Source: Phoronis australis
Taxonomy: Eukaryota; Phoronida; Phoronidae
Direction of reading: 5' to 3'
Length of the DNA: 62,000 nucleotides
Assembly (NCBI GenBank): GCA_002633005.1
Contig: NMRA01000002.1
Location: forward strand, 2,202,655-2,264,654
Shown here: positions 1-10,165 of the stretch, in pieces
Layout of the letters: every line of letters starts with the position of its first letter
Position numbering within the stretch: the stretch's first letter is position 1
Notes under the pieces: generated by a model
Databases searched by the model: none
What the model saw: only the letters and a program-made list of their open reading frames with translations
Told to the model about the DNA's origin: nothing
Position numbers and translations under genes: made by a program

Positions 1-249
1 TGGGCGGTAAACTGCATTGTGGGATATTGATCTAGTTTGTGTTCCCCAACACCATGTCACGGTGTCAAAGGTCAACTTTTCGCGGATTTTTTTTAATTTT
101 CGCTTTTTAACGTAACTACAGACACAATAACATGATAATTGGAAGAAGATATACCCAACTAACAATATCTTGAACATATTATTACAATTTAACATACTTA
201 GACCTTGCAATTTACACTTTAAGTATTCTATTTTCACGTTCGATGACGT

Positions 250-357
250 CAGCCGCTGAGAGGTGTAGTGGTAAAGACCGCGACTCGAAACTTTGAGGCC
301 CGGATTCGAATCCGGCCTCGGTTTCCCACCAAAATGTTATCTCACTAGTGAGATAAC
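250..357 (+). repeat. tRNA-derived SINE-like head with an adjoining 22-bp palindrome
   Basis: Positions 262-320 carry an A-box-like stretch (GTGTAGTGGTAAAG) and a B box (GGATTCGAATCC) at tRNA spacing, but the acceptor stem does not pair properly. This therefore looks like a tRNA-derived SINE or tRNA relic and not a working tRNA gene. A perfect 22-bp palindrome at 336-357 follows directly. It lies in the intron after gene A exon 4 and is missing from the gene B counterpart near 29.6 kb. Confidence 0.5.
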
Positions 358-379
358 TTTATGGGTTATTACACGGTTG

Positions 380-622
380 TATCTGCCATTCGAGGCTAAA
401 ATTGTCCATACGGATATCTGTCTCTCCATCAAGCGTTATTCCGGCATTGCAATCATTTTTATTGCGCAACCTCTGGTCTGTCATCACTGTCTCATTGTCA
501 AGGTCATGGTCATTGTGCACTGTCTTGGACGTCACTACATCTGTGCCTCTTCACCCTGATAACTTAGTCCTCGTTATTACATGTAAACTAATTTTCACAA
601 TCATTCAGAGTAGCCAACTTAC
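380..622. other. Intron after exon 4 of gene A, conserved with gene B
   Basis: Non-coding sequence that aligns closely with 29668-29888 downstream of gene B exon 4. The duplicated block fades at its left end near 380. Confidence 0.6.
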
Positions 623-777
623 CCATGACGAATGCTGTCATGAAAATTCCAGAGTTCGATGCACCGACCAACAAGCGGAGGATGACAAATGCAATGTAAT
701 TTGGTGAGAATGCACAACCCACACCAGAAGTCCCTTGAAGGAAAATTGCAATAAGCAGCGTCTTCTTGCGGCCAATC
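623..777 (-). CDS. SLC22 gene A exon 4 (GRKK loop, TM3-TM4)
   Basis: 155 nt between acceptor TTTAG (778-782) and donor GTAAGT (622 downward). It encodes [15 protein letters not shown], the conserved basic MFS loop between TM2 and TM3, then two hydrophobic segments ending GIFMTAFVM. It matches gene B exon 4 with a few substitutions. Confidence 0.87.
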
Positions 778-932
778 CTAAACAAACATCGAGCCGTTTA
801 CCTCGAGGGTACCTAAGGAGTTTGCTATAAAGTTTGAAACACCAAGCTAATAATCTACGTATTTTATACAGTACAAGTTATGGAAATGTTATGGTCATGT
901 TCTGAGGCTGTTACAACAGCTGTTTCCTCTGC

Positions 933-978
<46 letters not shown>

Positions 979-3900
979 ACAGAACCTGGCAGGCTAAAGT
1001 ACTGATTCATGTTGAAGATCGGCTGAGTACATCCAAATTTGTATTCTTAAGAGCTATTCCTTTCACAGACTTTTAAGTGCTGCGTAGTGTGATGGAAATT
1101 TCCGTCCAGCGTCGCCTGGAGGGTCTATAACTAAGATGGCGTTTCGATCATTTCACTGTTGAGTTTGGATTAGGAATAGAGGCTGTCTTATACCACAGTA
1201 AGTACTACCATTGGTAGCTTCATATGAGAGGAACACGTAACAGCAGAAATTTAGTGTCAAGAACCTAAGCTGTGGTGTGTTCTAATGCTCAACTGGAAAT
1301 TCAGTGGGCGATTTGAAGGACAGGAAAGACGAAAGGGATTTTTATACATCGTTACTGGAGAAATAGATCTTTCATACGTTGGGGTGGGGGGGGGGAGGGT
1401 TCGGTGATGGGAAAGATGTGGAATTGTTGACAAACCCTACTTAAGAGATTGTGCCGACCAGTTGGTTGAAAGGACAAAATATTGACGACCGAGAAGAAAG
1501 TGTTACAAAACTGTCTTAATCCTACAAAAAGTCACCTGCGATTTGGCTTGATTGAACGCACGACAATAATGAGCCACAATATCAGAGCGACTTGGCAGGA
1601 TGTCTATGTCACTCCGTACTTACTCGTCGGATAAAAGTCCAAAGCCAAAGGCACCGACTAAGACACCTCCCATGAATATTACCGTGGCGTAGGTTGCTAA
1701 AGGGGCATCTTTACAAACAAGATTATACTGAAACAGAAGAATAATTATTTCTTACTTGCAGTTTATTTTTACGGACGGTGCAGAATCAAGGTTACTTAGA
1801 ACCATATCACGCACAAATCTGTAAATTTCGCTAAATATGCTCGAAACAACATATACAGAGTTTAATTAGGAAAAAGAAATATATTTTCAGATTTTTGGCT
1901 TTATACCAATCTGCAATTAATTAGGCACCCCTTTTAATAAAATTTTGCAAAAAGAAGAATGATACATTCATACCCAAACGACAGGATCAATTACAGTTTT
2001 CTAACTTATCGTTTCGTTTTTGTTTTAAAAAAATTATTTTTCTGAAAGTCATGCAAAGCTATTTTCGATAGGTCTTCGAGCAAAAGTGGAACATTTTAAA
2101 AGCATTTAGTGACACCTTTTGATGAACAGGACAGGAACCATATTATCTAAAAGTTTAATGTGATTTCGCCAGTTCTGAGTTGTGATGTATTTGCTGTTGA
2201 CTAAAAGTGGATAATTTTTTAACAATCATAGTTCAACGATGTCAGTGCTGACGGTGAAGTGGGTGATGGCAAAACGATGAGACTTATGGTTGCTGTGATG
2301 CTTGGCGATTGTGGTCTCAATGGAGATGTTGGTTTACATGTAGATACTGATGACGAGAACGAGGACTACGACAATGACGATAACAATGAAGATGATGTTA
2401 ATGACGATACTGATGATGATTATGATGATGATGATGAAGATGATGGCATAAGACATCTAAGCCAACGGCGATGATAAAGATTAAAAATCAGGTGGTGCTA
2501 GTGGTGGTAATCCGTATAGTTTTTAATTGATGGACGGACGAATTGTAATCCAATGATTGTTGATGCGGTCGGTTATCGTGTGAATGGTGGTGGTTGTGAT
2601 GACGACGATGATAGCGACAGAGATGTTGATGATTACGACGACAGCGATGGCAGAGGTCGTGACGATAACGATGACGTCAACGATGGCAACGGTGAGGGTA
2701 ATGGTGTTAATCATGTTGATGAGGAAGAAGGTAATGGTACATGGTAGTGTCATCGTTTGTCGGCAGGTCTAAGCATTGCAGGTACATTAAAGTACCTGTG
2801 TAATTATAGTTTCTTGGAACGTCGACCTGTCGTAAACCCAAGCTGTGCATTCTCTTTTATTCAATGTAATGTTAAGCTTCTCCCATGTTGATCCGTTCAA
2901 CTTTAGCAAGTCCCAAGATGGTGAAGACGTGTTAACACCAGTGTACACGTGACAAAAGTCATCGTCCGGTATGAAAGCTTTAACGTAGAGCTTGTGCGTC
3001 TGATTGATGGCGTCGTACGTGTCGCTGTCATATCCTGGAATGGCGCACCTGTGGAATAATAAAGATATTGGAAAAGAAAAATACTGATATAACCCCAAAC
3101 ATGGGGCGTATGGTCAAAATATTGCAAGAGGTAATAACGGTTACATTAGCCCCAGGTTTCCACCAAACAGCAAGATAGCTAGGCCTATAGCTTGCACAAA
3201 AAGGCGGACACAGTGTGACACGTTTCCTTCAAGTTCGAACTGGACTTGAGTTTAAATTTTATGGCGTTGGTTAAATGGAAGACCCACCAAATTAGTTCAT
3301 TTTGAACTGTGAAGGAGCGCTATGCCATGGAGCCCTGCAGAAGGACAAAACCCATCGTGCAATAGGCCTATCGGATAGAAGAGAGCACTTTGAAATAAAC
3401 TCCAAACATAAAAGCGTTCTTATTGTCTTTTGTTGACTCTCAAACGTCATAAACCAAATCTGTTGAATCGGTACACTTGAAAGTCAATCGGAAAATATTA
3501 AAAGTGGGTTTTATGTTTAGAACGCATATTCAAACTTCACAGAAGTTCAATTTACCAACATTTCTGCTGCCACGTCGTGAAAATTAAGGCATTTTAAAAG
3601 TCCATGGTTCAAGTATCATAGGGAGCGTAAAAATATTGATAGTAGGCAGCGTCTTTTTGGGAAGATTTTTGTGCTTTGACCGCAAATTTTTAGCTGAACT
3701 CGGTAGAGCAGGAAATCGTATATGGTATTGGGAGAAAGAACAATTCCTCATGGTTTGTTGAACTCCTGTTTTTTATGAATTAATTGAGTTTTGTGTTTGC
3801 TATGGACGGCTGAAATGAAGCACTTGTTGAATTTCTAGTCCGGAGTGTCATACCATATGGCATTGGGGACGGTCAGAAGCTGAGGACGCCTGTGCATCGG

Positions 3901-5510
3901 GGTAGCGGACCAGCGGACCAGCGAAACTGAGTGGAACCCGACCGGTGACGAGAAAGTAGAACACGTTGAAACTGACGACAACCGAGCGATCAGCTACATG
4001 TACAGCCTACGCCGTCAGTGGTAAGAAGACGCACATCAGTCAGACTAGCGCAATCCGATCAGATTCCGTCAGTTGCAGGGGCGGATCCTGGAATTTGANA
4101 ATAAACAAAATTTCGACAGATGCGCGCGCCCAGCCTAATTGTTGGCATCCCGAGGTCTCGAAGTCTGGGTTTTCGGACCTGTTGACTAAAAAAAAAAAAA
4201 CAGTAAACGGGGTTGTTCAGGGCCTATGCAATGTTTATTCACTTATTCACCCCCCTAGGCCCCTTGGTTGCGCGCATGTGCTAGTCAGATATTCGCATCC
4301 GAACTCCCAAATTGTATCTGGTGTGAATTTTAGGGGGGAGGGGCATGGCCCCCTTGGCCCCCCTAAATCCGCCACTGAGTTGCTCTCAGTTGTCGGTAAC
4401 CTAGCTGTTTACAACTGCATGGTTGCGTTCAGTTTTAAGGCCGATGTACGACGCTAGGCGTTTGGACCTTGCACAGACCTGACGCTATATCTTAGGGCCC
4501 TGCACAGACCAGGCGCTACTGTATATCTTGGGGCCCAGCACAGACCAGGCGCTATTTCTTAGGGCCCTAAACAGACCCGGCCAGGCGCTATATCTTAGGG
4601 CCATTCACAGACGCACTAGAGCCCTGCACTGACCAGGCGCTCCGGCTTCGCCCTCGCAGCCACAAGTGCACGTTTTGCAACACTTTTTACTGTATATTTA
4701 GTGACAATGGTGAGGCGCGAGATTAAAACTTTCCAGTGGCAAGACCAGGAAAAGTATGAATATCACGAATTGAAGACCCTTCACTAATTATCGTTCTCTC
4801 TTCTGATCTTACCTCGATTAATTCAAGTTCACGGTTTGTTATACGAGTCAATTGCCGAAAACAGATAATCAATGTTAGAGGCGAATGTGCGCATTTTTAA
4901 CAAGTATTCTTTGATTGATGGATATACAATGCTGCCTCCCATGCTACTGCATGTTTGACATTGTGATAGACCGTAAACTTTAACGTTCTCGTAAAAACAT
5001 TCCTCCTGGCCTTGATGTAAACAGGGAAGAACAAGTCAAAACAATAAATATTATTTCGCTACATTTACTGATTTCTTGCTTTAAACAAATGAAAATGCCT
5101 CCGTAAAACACATCAACACTAATTCATTAATGAAAAGTCTCGGCATGTGACCGCAGACGACATACCATTAATTCAACACGAATTCGACGTTCCTTTAAAA
5201 TGGGAGCTCCGATGCTCTTCCAATTAATGTATATATTTTTATTAAATACATGTATTTATTACGCTGTAATCACGATTTATTCAAAGATTTCCCTTTAAAA
5301 TGCAAACTAATACATTAGAAAGCATCTGTTACTGCACCGTAGAACTGACAAAGATAATACTGCTTACCTGTACTTCGGCGTATAGGCGATAAAAACAGAC
5401 GCTAACATGTGAATTGCGCACGGAATGGTAGGTAGGCAGAGCAAAAAGCAAATGCGTATTTGATAACGACCAAATGTCCCCAAACTTTGAAGAATTTCGT
5501 CAAAATTCAT
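623..5510 (-). CDS. SLC22-family organic ion transporter, gene A (exons 1-4; 3' part outside the window)
   Basis: Exons at 5368-5510, 2796-3048, 1624-1727 and 623-777 are intact, have the same lengths and phases as gene B exons 1-4, and encode about 218 residues from TM1 to TM4. Introns and upstream DNA align with gene B, so A and B are products of one tandem duplication. Exon 2 differs from B at about a dozen of 84 residues, with no stops or frameshifts, so A looks like a real second gene and not an allele. The rest lies left of position 1. Whether A also has two exon 5 versions cannot be seen. Confidence 0.87.
778..1623. other. Intron 3 of gene A, with a CTG/CAG triplet tract
   Basis: Non-coding and aligned to 30044-30886 of gene B. 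It contains a CTG-type triplet run at 928-978, longer and purer than its counterpart at about 30190-30246, so the tract has changed since duplication. Confidence 0.6.
928..978. repeat. (CTG)n microsatellite
   Basis: About 16 CTG units with one TTG interruption, in intron 3 of gene A. The paralogous tract in gene B is shorter and interrupted by ACT, TCT and CAG triplets. Confidence 0.9.
1624..1727 (-). CDS. SLC22 gene A exon 3 (TM2)
   Basis: 104 nt between acceptor TTCTGTTTCAG and donor GTAAGT. It starts YNLVCKD, the conserved NLVC cysteine at the end of the extracellular loop, and runs through a Gly-rich TM2 to GLLSDE, just before the GRKK loop. Confidence 0.86.
1728..2795. other. Intron 2 of gene A, ending in GAT/GAC-rich low-complexity DNA
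   Basis: Intron DNA aligned to 30991-32029 of gene B. Positions 2259-2475 and 2550-2750 are imperfect GAT/GAC/GGT triplet tracts. They read as Asp-rich peptides on the plus strand, but frames are not preserved between the paralogues, so I take them as simple repeats and not genes. Confidence 0.7.
2796..3048 (-). CDS. SLC22 gene A exon 2 (large extracellular loop)
   Basis: 253 nt between acceptor TTCCACAG and donor GTACTT. It encodes CAIPGYDSDTYDAINQTH and onward to [10 protein letters not shown], with family cysteines at CAIPGY, FCHVY and RECTAW and N-glycosylation sequons (NQT, NTS, NGS, NIT). This is the typical SLC22 glycosylated loop between TM1 and TM2. Confidence 0.88.
4076..4377. mobile_element. 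Short non-autonomous DNA transposon (MITE-like) with CAGGGGCGGAT/ATCCGCCACTG ends
   Basis: 302 bp with near-matching inverted ends, CAGGGGCGGATCC on the left and the complement of CAGTGGCGGATTTAG on the right. The 5-bp repeat AGTTG flanks it on both sides (4071-4075 and 4378-4382). The paralogous site at about 43494 has a single AGTTG and no insert, which makes it a clean empty site. One undetermined base (n) lies at 4099. No coding capacity seen. Confidence 0.8.
4455..4650. repeat. Minisatellite, about 30-36 bp unit (GGGCCCTGCACAGACCAGGC-type)
   Basis: Five to six imperfect units containing CTTAGGGCCC, GCACAGACC and AGGCGCTATAT. Related arrays lie at 43590-43750 (paralogous position) and 42700-42835. 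Confidence 0.8.
5368..5510 (-). CDS. SLC22 gene A exon 1 (start codon, N-terminus, TM1)
   Basis: ATG at 5510-5508, then [19 protein letters not shown], the classic SLC22 start with its LGxFGRYQ motif, followed by TM1 (about residues 20-40) and YTPKYR at the donor GTAAGC. 143 nt, same as gene B. The start is supported by family length and the preserved MNFDE in both copies. The upstream DNA is conserved with gene B for several hundred bases, so the promoter probably lies at 5511-5900. Confidence 0.88.
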
Positions 5511-6120
5511 TTTGTCGATCAACGTAGAATATCAGAAATTCAAGAAGAACTACACGGTGCCAACTGATCTGTCTCCTATATGTGCTCTCCGTCACTGTGA
5601 CGAGGGGCCGAATGATGGCTGTCTTTTAAATAATTAATGTTTAACTTGAGATAACGATGTAAGCTGTCTAAGCTGAAGTTTGCTTATCTCATTTTAGAAG
5701 TTTTGCGGATCGCTGAAAGTTCTCAGCCCAACGAGCGTGTCCATGCAACGAGAACCGGAGAAAGACGAAACGTTTTAATTCATCATGCGTCGATTAAACT
5801 CGCCCCAACACGTTCCACTTTCAGGTTTTAAAAGATTTCTTAGCTTGTGAAGAATTGGCATTGAACCGGGTACAGCTGTTAGGGGTCTGGCAGACAGGCG
5901 CATGAGAATGATCATGTTGATGTCTACAGTTTCTAGTTATGACAAATGATAAGAACGCTATGACCTGGACAAGCAACTACGCCCTTGAAGAAGGCTATTT
6001 TTGAAATCAACCACGGGTGATTTTGGACTTTGGTTTATGGATATAATGTAGTAAAGCACAACTAAAAACATAAACATGTCTAAAACCGAGATCACTTAAA
6101 ATGACATAGAACGTAAAAAC
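5511..6120. promoter_or_regulatory. Putative 5' flank/promoter region of gene A (conserved with gene B)
   Basis: Closely aligned with 44788-45395 upstream of gene B. No convincing TATA box seen. A CGTCACTGTGACG near-palindrome at 5590-5602 is shared by both copies. Regulatory role is inferred from position only. Confidence 0.3.
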
Positions 6121-6790
6121 AGATTAAATTGCGTCATTCAAATTGGTTCTCTGTCACTGAAATATAAATGAAACTGTTCACCAGGAATTTTCACAGTTAG
6201 TTCGTAAAGATTTTGAATTTCTGTTTATGTCAAAGCATTTTCCTATAGTTTCAAATTTCAAAAAAACATCCGTCAACTGTTCGTCACTTCTTCGATTTTC
6301 TACCACACGGCAAAGCACCTCTCCTTACGTGTTAAGCGTAGCACATTTTCCTTGATCTTTGATGCGAACGAAACAATGGCGATTTCTAGCAACAGCAAGT
6401 CCGCTCACACATATTATTGGGGTTGAGAATTTGAGAACTGTATTGGGATGAAAGAGTTTTGATTTCTTCTGAGACTATGTTTCAAAAATTTAGACTCTAA
6501 CATTTGTTCTAGAAAATCTTGCAATATCCTGGGTAATTAATTTTCACAATAGCATACCCAAGAAGTAAATTCATAAAGGATCACGTGAAAGGTATTTTTA
6601 CGAGTTTTTGTGTTCCATACCTCTTTAAGACTTGCATCACTTCGTTGGGCGACCTCACAAGTAGTTTACAGAAAAATTCTGAGACCAGGAATCTCCTATT
6701 GGTGTCGACAGATACCTTTTTAGAAGAGACGATATCCTAAAACCCTGCTTGGTAATTTCCGAGTCTAATTAAAATCATTTACATCATAGG
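6121..6790. repeat. Dispersed repeat related to 50370-50650
   Basis: 6121-6370 resembles 50370-50650 in gene C intron 10 (shared blocks include TTCGTAAAGATTTT, GTCAACTG and GCGTAGCACATTT). The corresponding position upstream of gene B (45396-46038) has unrelated sequence. I see nothing coding. Confidence 0.5.
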
Positions 6791-7250
6791 TAAATCATTG
6801 CCGTCGAAGTCAGTACCAGCACTGGTGACCGCATTCAGTGCTAAGTTCCCCCCGAGACGCGTGACCCGAGTTTTGCTCACTACGGTGGGGAACGACCAGC
6901 CTTAATTGGCTGGCGTCAGCACTTCAGCTACTAAACCCGATTTCTCAGCGGGAGACAGTTAACATGTGTCTCAGATGTTAAATTCGGTTGTGGCCGTCCA
7001 CTATTAAATTTTGACATTTGCGCTTTCACAGACGCGACTAATTTGTTGCGTGTGTTCGTCTAAAGCAAATACGTTTCAGCGACTTCAAATGAAAAAATGT
7101 AAAACTAGGTGAAGAAGTACACTAATTTGACGACCGAAAGTCACGGAATTAGCGGAGGGTGTTCTAGTAGTAAACTACTTTGATAACCTGACAGAAATTG
7201 CGTATCTCAAAGCAGCTCTTCCGGCCTCAGGAGGAAACTCGGCTATGGCA
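6791..7250. other. Intergenic DNA shared by three blocks
   Basis: 6914 onward matches 16031 onward closely and 46150 onward more weakly. It contains no gene. Confidence 0.6.
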
Positions 7251-7515
7251 ATGAGTAGCTGCAATAGCAGTAGCGTGGTAGCAAGCAGCAACAGTAATAG
7301 TAACATAAATAGTTGTACGATTAGTGCTAGTAATGGCAGTAAGTAGTACACGTAGTAGTAATAAGAGTAGTATCAGTTGTAGTAATAGCACTAGCCCTAG
7401 AATTAGCATTGAATTAATAGAAGTAGTAGTAATAGAAGAAGTATTGCCACTGCTAGTAGAAGTAGTAGTAGTGGTGGTTGTGAGTAGTAAAAATAGCACT
7501 AATAGTACATATTAT
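7250..7515. repeat. AGT/TAG trinucleotide-rich tract
   Basis: Degenerate AGTAGTAG runs with GCA and ACT variants. Related tracts sit at 16365-16630 and 46480-46680. Apparent Thr/Ser or Leu/Val peptides are by-products of the triplets. Confidence 0.85.
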
Positions 7516-7771
7516 AGCATTAAGTAGTACTCCACTGGACATTCACGATGTCTCGATTTCAGGATGTTTTAAGCATACATTAAGCTTGAACTGAACAATG
7601 ACACAGCACTTTTAAACGGGGTGCACAAACAGTGACGAACTTTTAAAATGCAAATAATTGAAAACATGATAATACTGTTTGCTTGGTGTCAATTAAGCTA
7701 TTAACTTCAACAAAACAGGGGAAACATAATGGACGCCCTCTCCATCAAAGGAGATAGTGTATTCGATGACC

Positions 7772-8143
7772 CCAAACTCCTGCTACGTACCTTGCTAAAT
7801 TGGCCTGCCGAACTTTGTAGGCTACGGAGTGTCCAAATACCAGTAAATCCGTAACAGCGAAATAAAACAACACGTTTTTATAATAACTCTTTGTATTTTT
7901 AAGGGTTTTACATCGAAGTTTGGTGATTCCGAACTGGTGTTAAACGTTGAATTCAAGCGATAAGCTGACACCACTAACCCGTGTTGTGAACTGCTGAACA
8001 GACCAATTACGTCATTGGATAATTTCAACACCTGCTCCGTCTGCCGTTAGGTGTCAGGTAATGCAACCGAACCTGACGTTATCGAGTAGAACTACTCGAT
8101 CTAAATTGATACAAAATAGGTTGTTTTTGGGTGGCATTCTCCT
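7772..8143. mobile_element. Solo end of the TTAA-type, THAP-associated transposon family
   Basis: Aligned with 12030-12397 of the complete element. It ends in the terminal repeat GGGTGGCATTCTCCT followed by TTAA (8144-8147). The opposite end is missing. Insertion into a pre-existing duplicate is supported because the paralogous region near 48.8 kb lacks it. Confidence 0.7.
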
Positions 8144-8147
8144 TTAA

Positions 8148-9342
8148 GTGACGACCAGGAGTATTCAGATATCGTTGATCTCTATATCATGTGATTTTTC
8201 GGAAAATCTTCCACGTTCGATGCCTTAGGAACATGGATCGGCGTTTAGTGCTATACGAAGATTTGCTACCGACAGTTCTTGTCTTTCCATGGAACCTAGC
8301 TGCAACCTGTTGAGGATACCTTAGGTTGCAATCGACAAGAAACATTGTTGTGTCCATTTCCATACTCGGACGATATTGGATACTTTCGAAGTCAGAATTT
8401 TAGAATTATCGTCAGTAATTATGGCCGGGGTTTTTAAGGCTACTGTTGTAAGAAATTGCTTCGTTTTCAACCCGCAAAGTAGGCCTATACCTGTAAATAC
8501 AGCAGCGATTTGTTTCATACATTTCAACGGTTTCGCAATTGTTAAAAAGAGATTATGTTCACTGCGGTATCGGAGTGAAATTCTGTTGCCTATTAATCAA
8601 ACAAACGGATCAATGCAAAATTATGTTATTCACCCCCAAATGTCGAGAACATAATAGGCTTTCAACAACTCCGCCCGCCTTCGACTCAAAATTTGCTATT
8701 ACGTAGCTATGAATTCCAAGCTTAATTACGACAATGGCAAACATCTGATGATTATCACAAATCAATGAAAAAGCTTTGACAGACCGTTTAGGAAAAGCTG
8801 GCACATGACCTTGCCAGGCCACCGTGATCGGGCATCAGTTATATGTTTTGGTTGTACAAGTCAACAGGCTGTTGTTACCGCGGTGACCCAGCCAGGACAC
8901 TAAAACTCTAAACAGTGAATTCCAGAGGGTGCAACAACTGATAATAAGGTATATTTACAAACCATTTAGTTTTCGGCTGCCTTGGACGAAGAAGACTGTC
9001 GTAGAAGACAGCCAAAAACTCAATGGTTAGTAAATCTCCCTGCTTGTGATAAGGTAACCTAAACTATATGTTTGGACATGCCTAAAAACCAATAGTGCTC
9101 ATGATTTATTGTCAACTGCCAAGCAATGCTTTCAAGACAAATTCGGTGGCTCAGTTGGTGTCAGAATCCCAGGCTCATTGACCTTTGACCTAGCTTCAAT
9201 GTGTTGATTGGCTTAGTTGAGGCTTATGATGGCACTAAAAACCTATAAAGAATCAAGAATGTTGAAAATTTCTGGCGTTGCGCTAACTGGTACCAGTAGT
9301 TCTTTATAGCGTATAAAACTGTCGTTTTGTTCTTTCTTTGGC
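8148..9342. other. Intergenic DNA upstream of gene A
   Basis: Co-linear with 48905-49901 downstream of gene C. No exon seen apart from the orphan tail that follows. Confidence 0.6.
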
Positions 9343-9460
9343 CTACATTCTGTTTTCGTCCTCCGCAGACATATCCATAGCAGAATTAGTGTAAGCGGTA
9401 TCATCTGGGTCACGTGCCGTGTCTTTTCTCTCTCCTTTCAGAGACTCACTCTTGTCAACT
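9343..9460 (-). pseudogene. Orphan SLC22 terminal exon (duplicate of gene C exon 11)
   Basis: Preceded by the same TTTTGCAG acceptor as gene C exon 11 and starting in the same phase. It reads VDKSESLKGERKD, then DPDDTAYTNSAMDM, ending ENRM and TAG (9345-9343). The LVPSYKM stretch of the parent tail has been lost without breaking the frame. No exons 2-10 lie upstream on the minus strand before gene B's end at 20.3 kb, so this tail has no body. It could only be used as an alternative last exon by read-through from gene B. Most likely a duplication-breakpoint remnant. Confidence 0.8.
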
Positions 9461-10165
9461 CTGCAAAATGAATGATACGACACCATGCCAGTTTCATAAT
9501 CCAAGAAAATCAATTTAAAATCGCAAACCTCTGTCGTACGAACAAAAACACATAGTGCGGCTACTCGAGTGTACGCTCTTTGAAAAGTATGCTCAGCTGG
9601 CAATGTATGCGAAAATGCACGTGTTTCCGAAGTTACGAAGGACCGTAGGTTATTATCTTTCTGCGTCAACCCCCATTTATTAAGTAGGTCACGCCTGTTT
9701 CGACTTCTTACGAGCTAACATGTAGGTTACGTGGGGCTAATTGTTGTGGTGGAAGTGTCGGTGGTGCTCGTTTAAGAGGACTCTGCCCGGTTGCATGATA
9801 CAGTCCCTAAATGTTAGGAATCTCCTTAAGTCTTAAGGACGTCCATAAAGTTTAGAGACTGTTGCATGAAAAGTTCCCAGTTAGTTTAGGCATTAAAGGC
9901 GAAGACAACCTTTTTCATGTCACTTTTAGCAAAAATAAGGTTCGTTGATTATCCCAGACACGTTTTTCACTTAATTACAGATTTTCGTAATTTGATTAAT
10001 TTCTCGTCCTCTGCTCCAGAAGTGACGTTTTGGGAGGCAAGAGTTTCGCGCCAATTTCTTTTCATTGTGGTCTGACTGTAAGGGCTGTCGCCGGGGTCAG
10101 TCATTGTTCTACCTCGGTTGTGATAAGTTCGGTCGTCGTTTGCTTTTGTTTACAAGTCAGTCAAC
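9461..10165. other. Intergenic; duplication edge and a small foldback
   Basis: Similarity to the downstream flank of gene C stops near 9755. Positions 9799-9866 form an imperfect foldback with arms ACAGTCCCTAAA and TTTAGAGACTGT. Nothing else recognised. Confidence 0.4.

Larger units (their letters stand above)
3049..5367. other. Intron 1 of gene A
   Basis: Up to about 3396 it aligns with 32283-34084 of gene B, and from about 3890 with 43325-44644. The B copy has roughly 9 kb of extra sequence between these points. The intron holds a short inverted-repeat element (4076-4377) and a minisatellite (4455-4650). I see no exon in it. Confidence 0.6.
380..9755. repeat. Segmental duplication, copy A (paralogous to 29660-50350)
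   Basis: Co-linear similarity with 29660-34084 and 43325-50350 covers exons 1-4, introns, upstream DNA and a copy of gene C's last exon. The right edge is near 9755, where the shared GTGCTCGTTTAAGAGG ends. Exon-level divergence and many indels mark this as an old paralogous duplication. Confidence 0.8.

Noticed and set aside
2259-2474. Asp-rich plus-strand open frame in intron 2 of gene A (and its partner at 31508-31711)
   Set aside because: It is a translation of GAT/GAC triplet repeats. The frame is not kept between paralogues and no gene signals surround it.
3966-4457. 163-residue plus-strand open frame
   Set aside because: It crosses a MITE and an undetermined base, and the paralogous locus without the MITE has no equivalent frame.
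7227-7527. Thr/Ser- and Leu/Val-rich open frames at 7.2-7.5, 16.2-16.6 and 46.4-46.7 kb
   Set aside because: By-products of AGT/TAG trinucleotide repeats on either strand.
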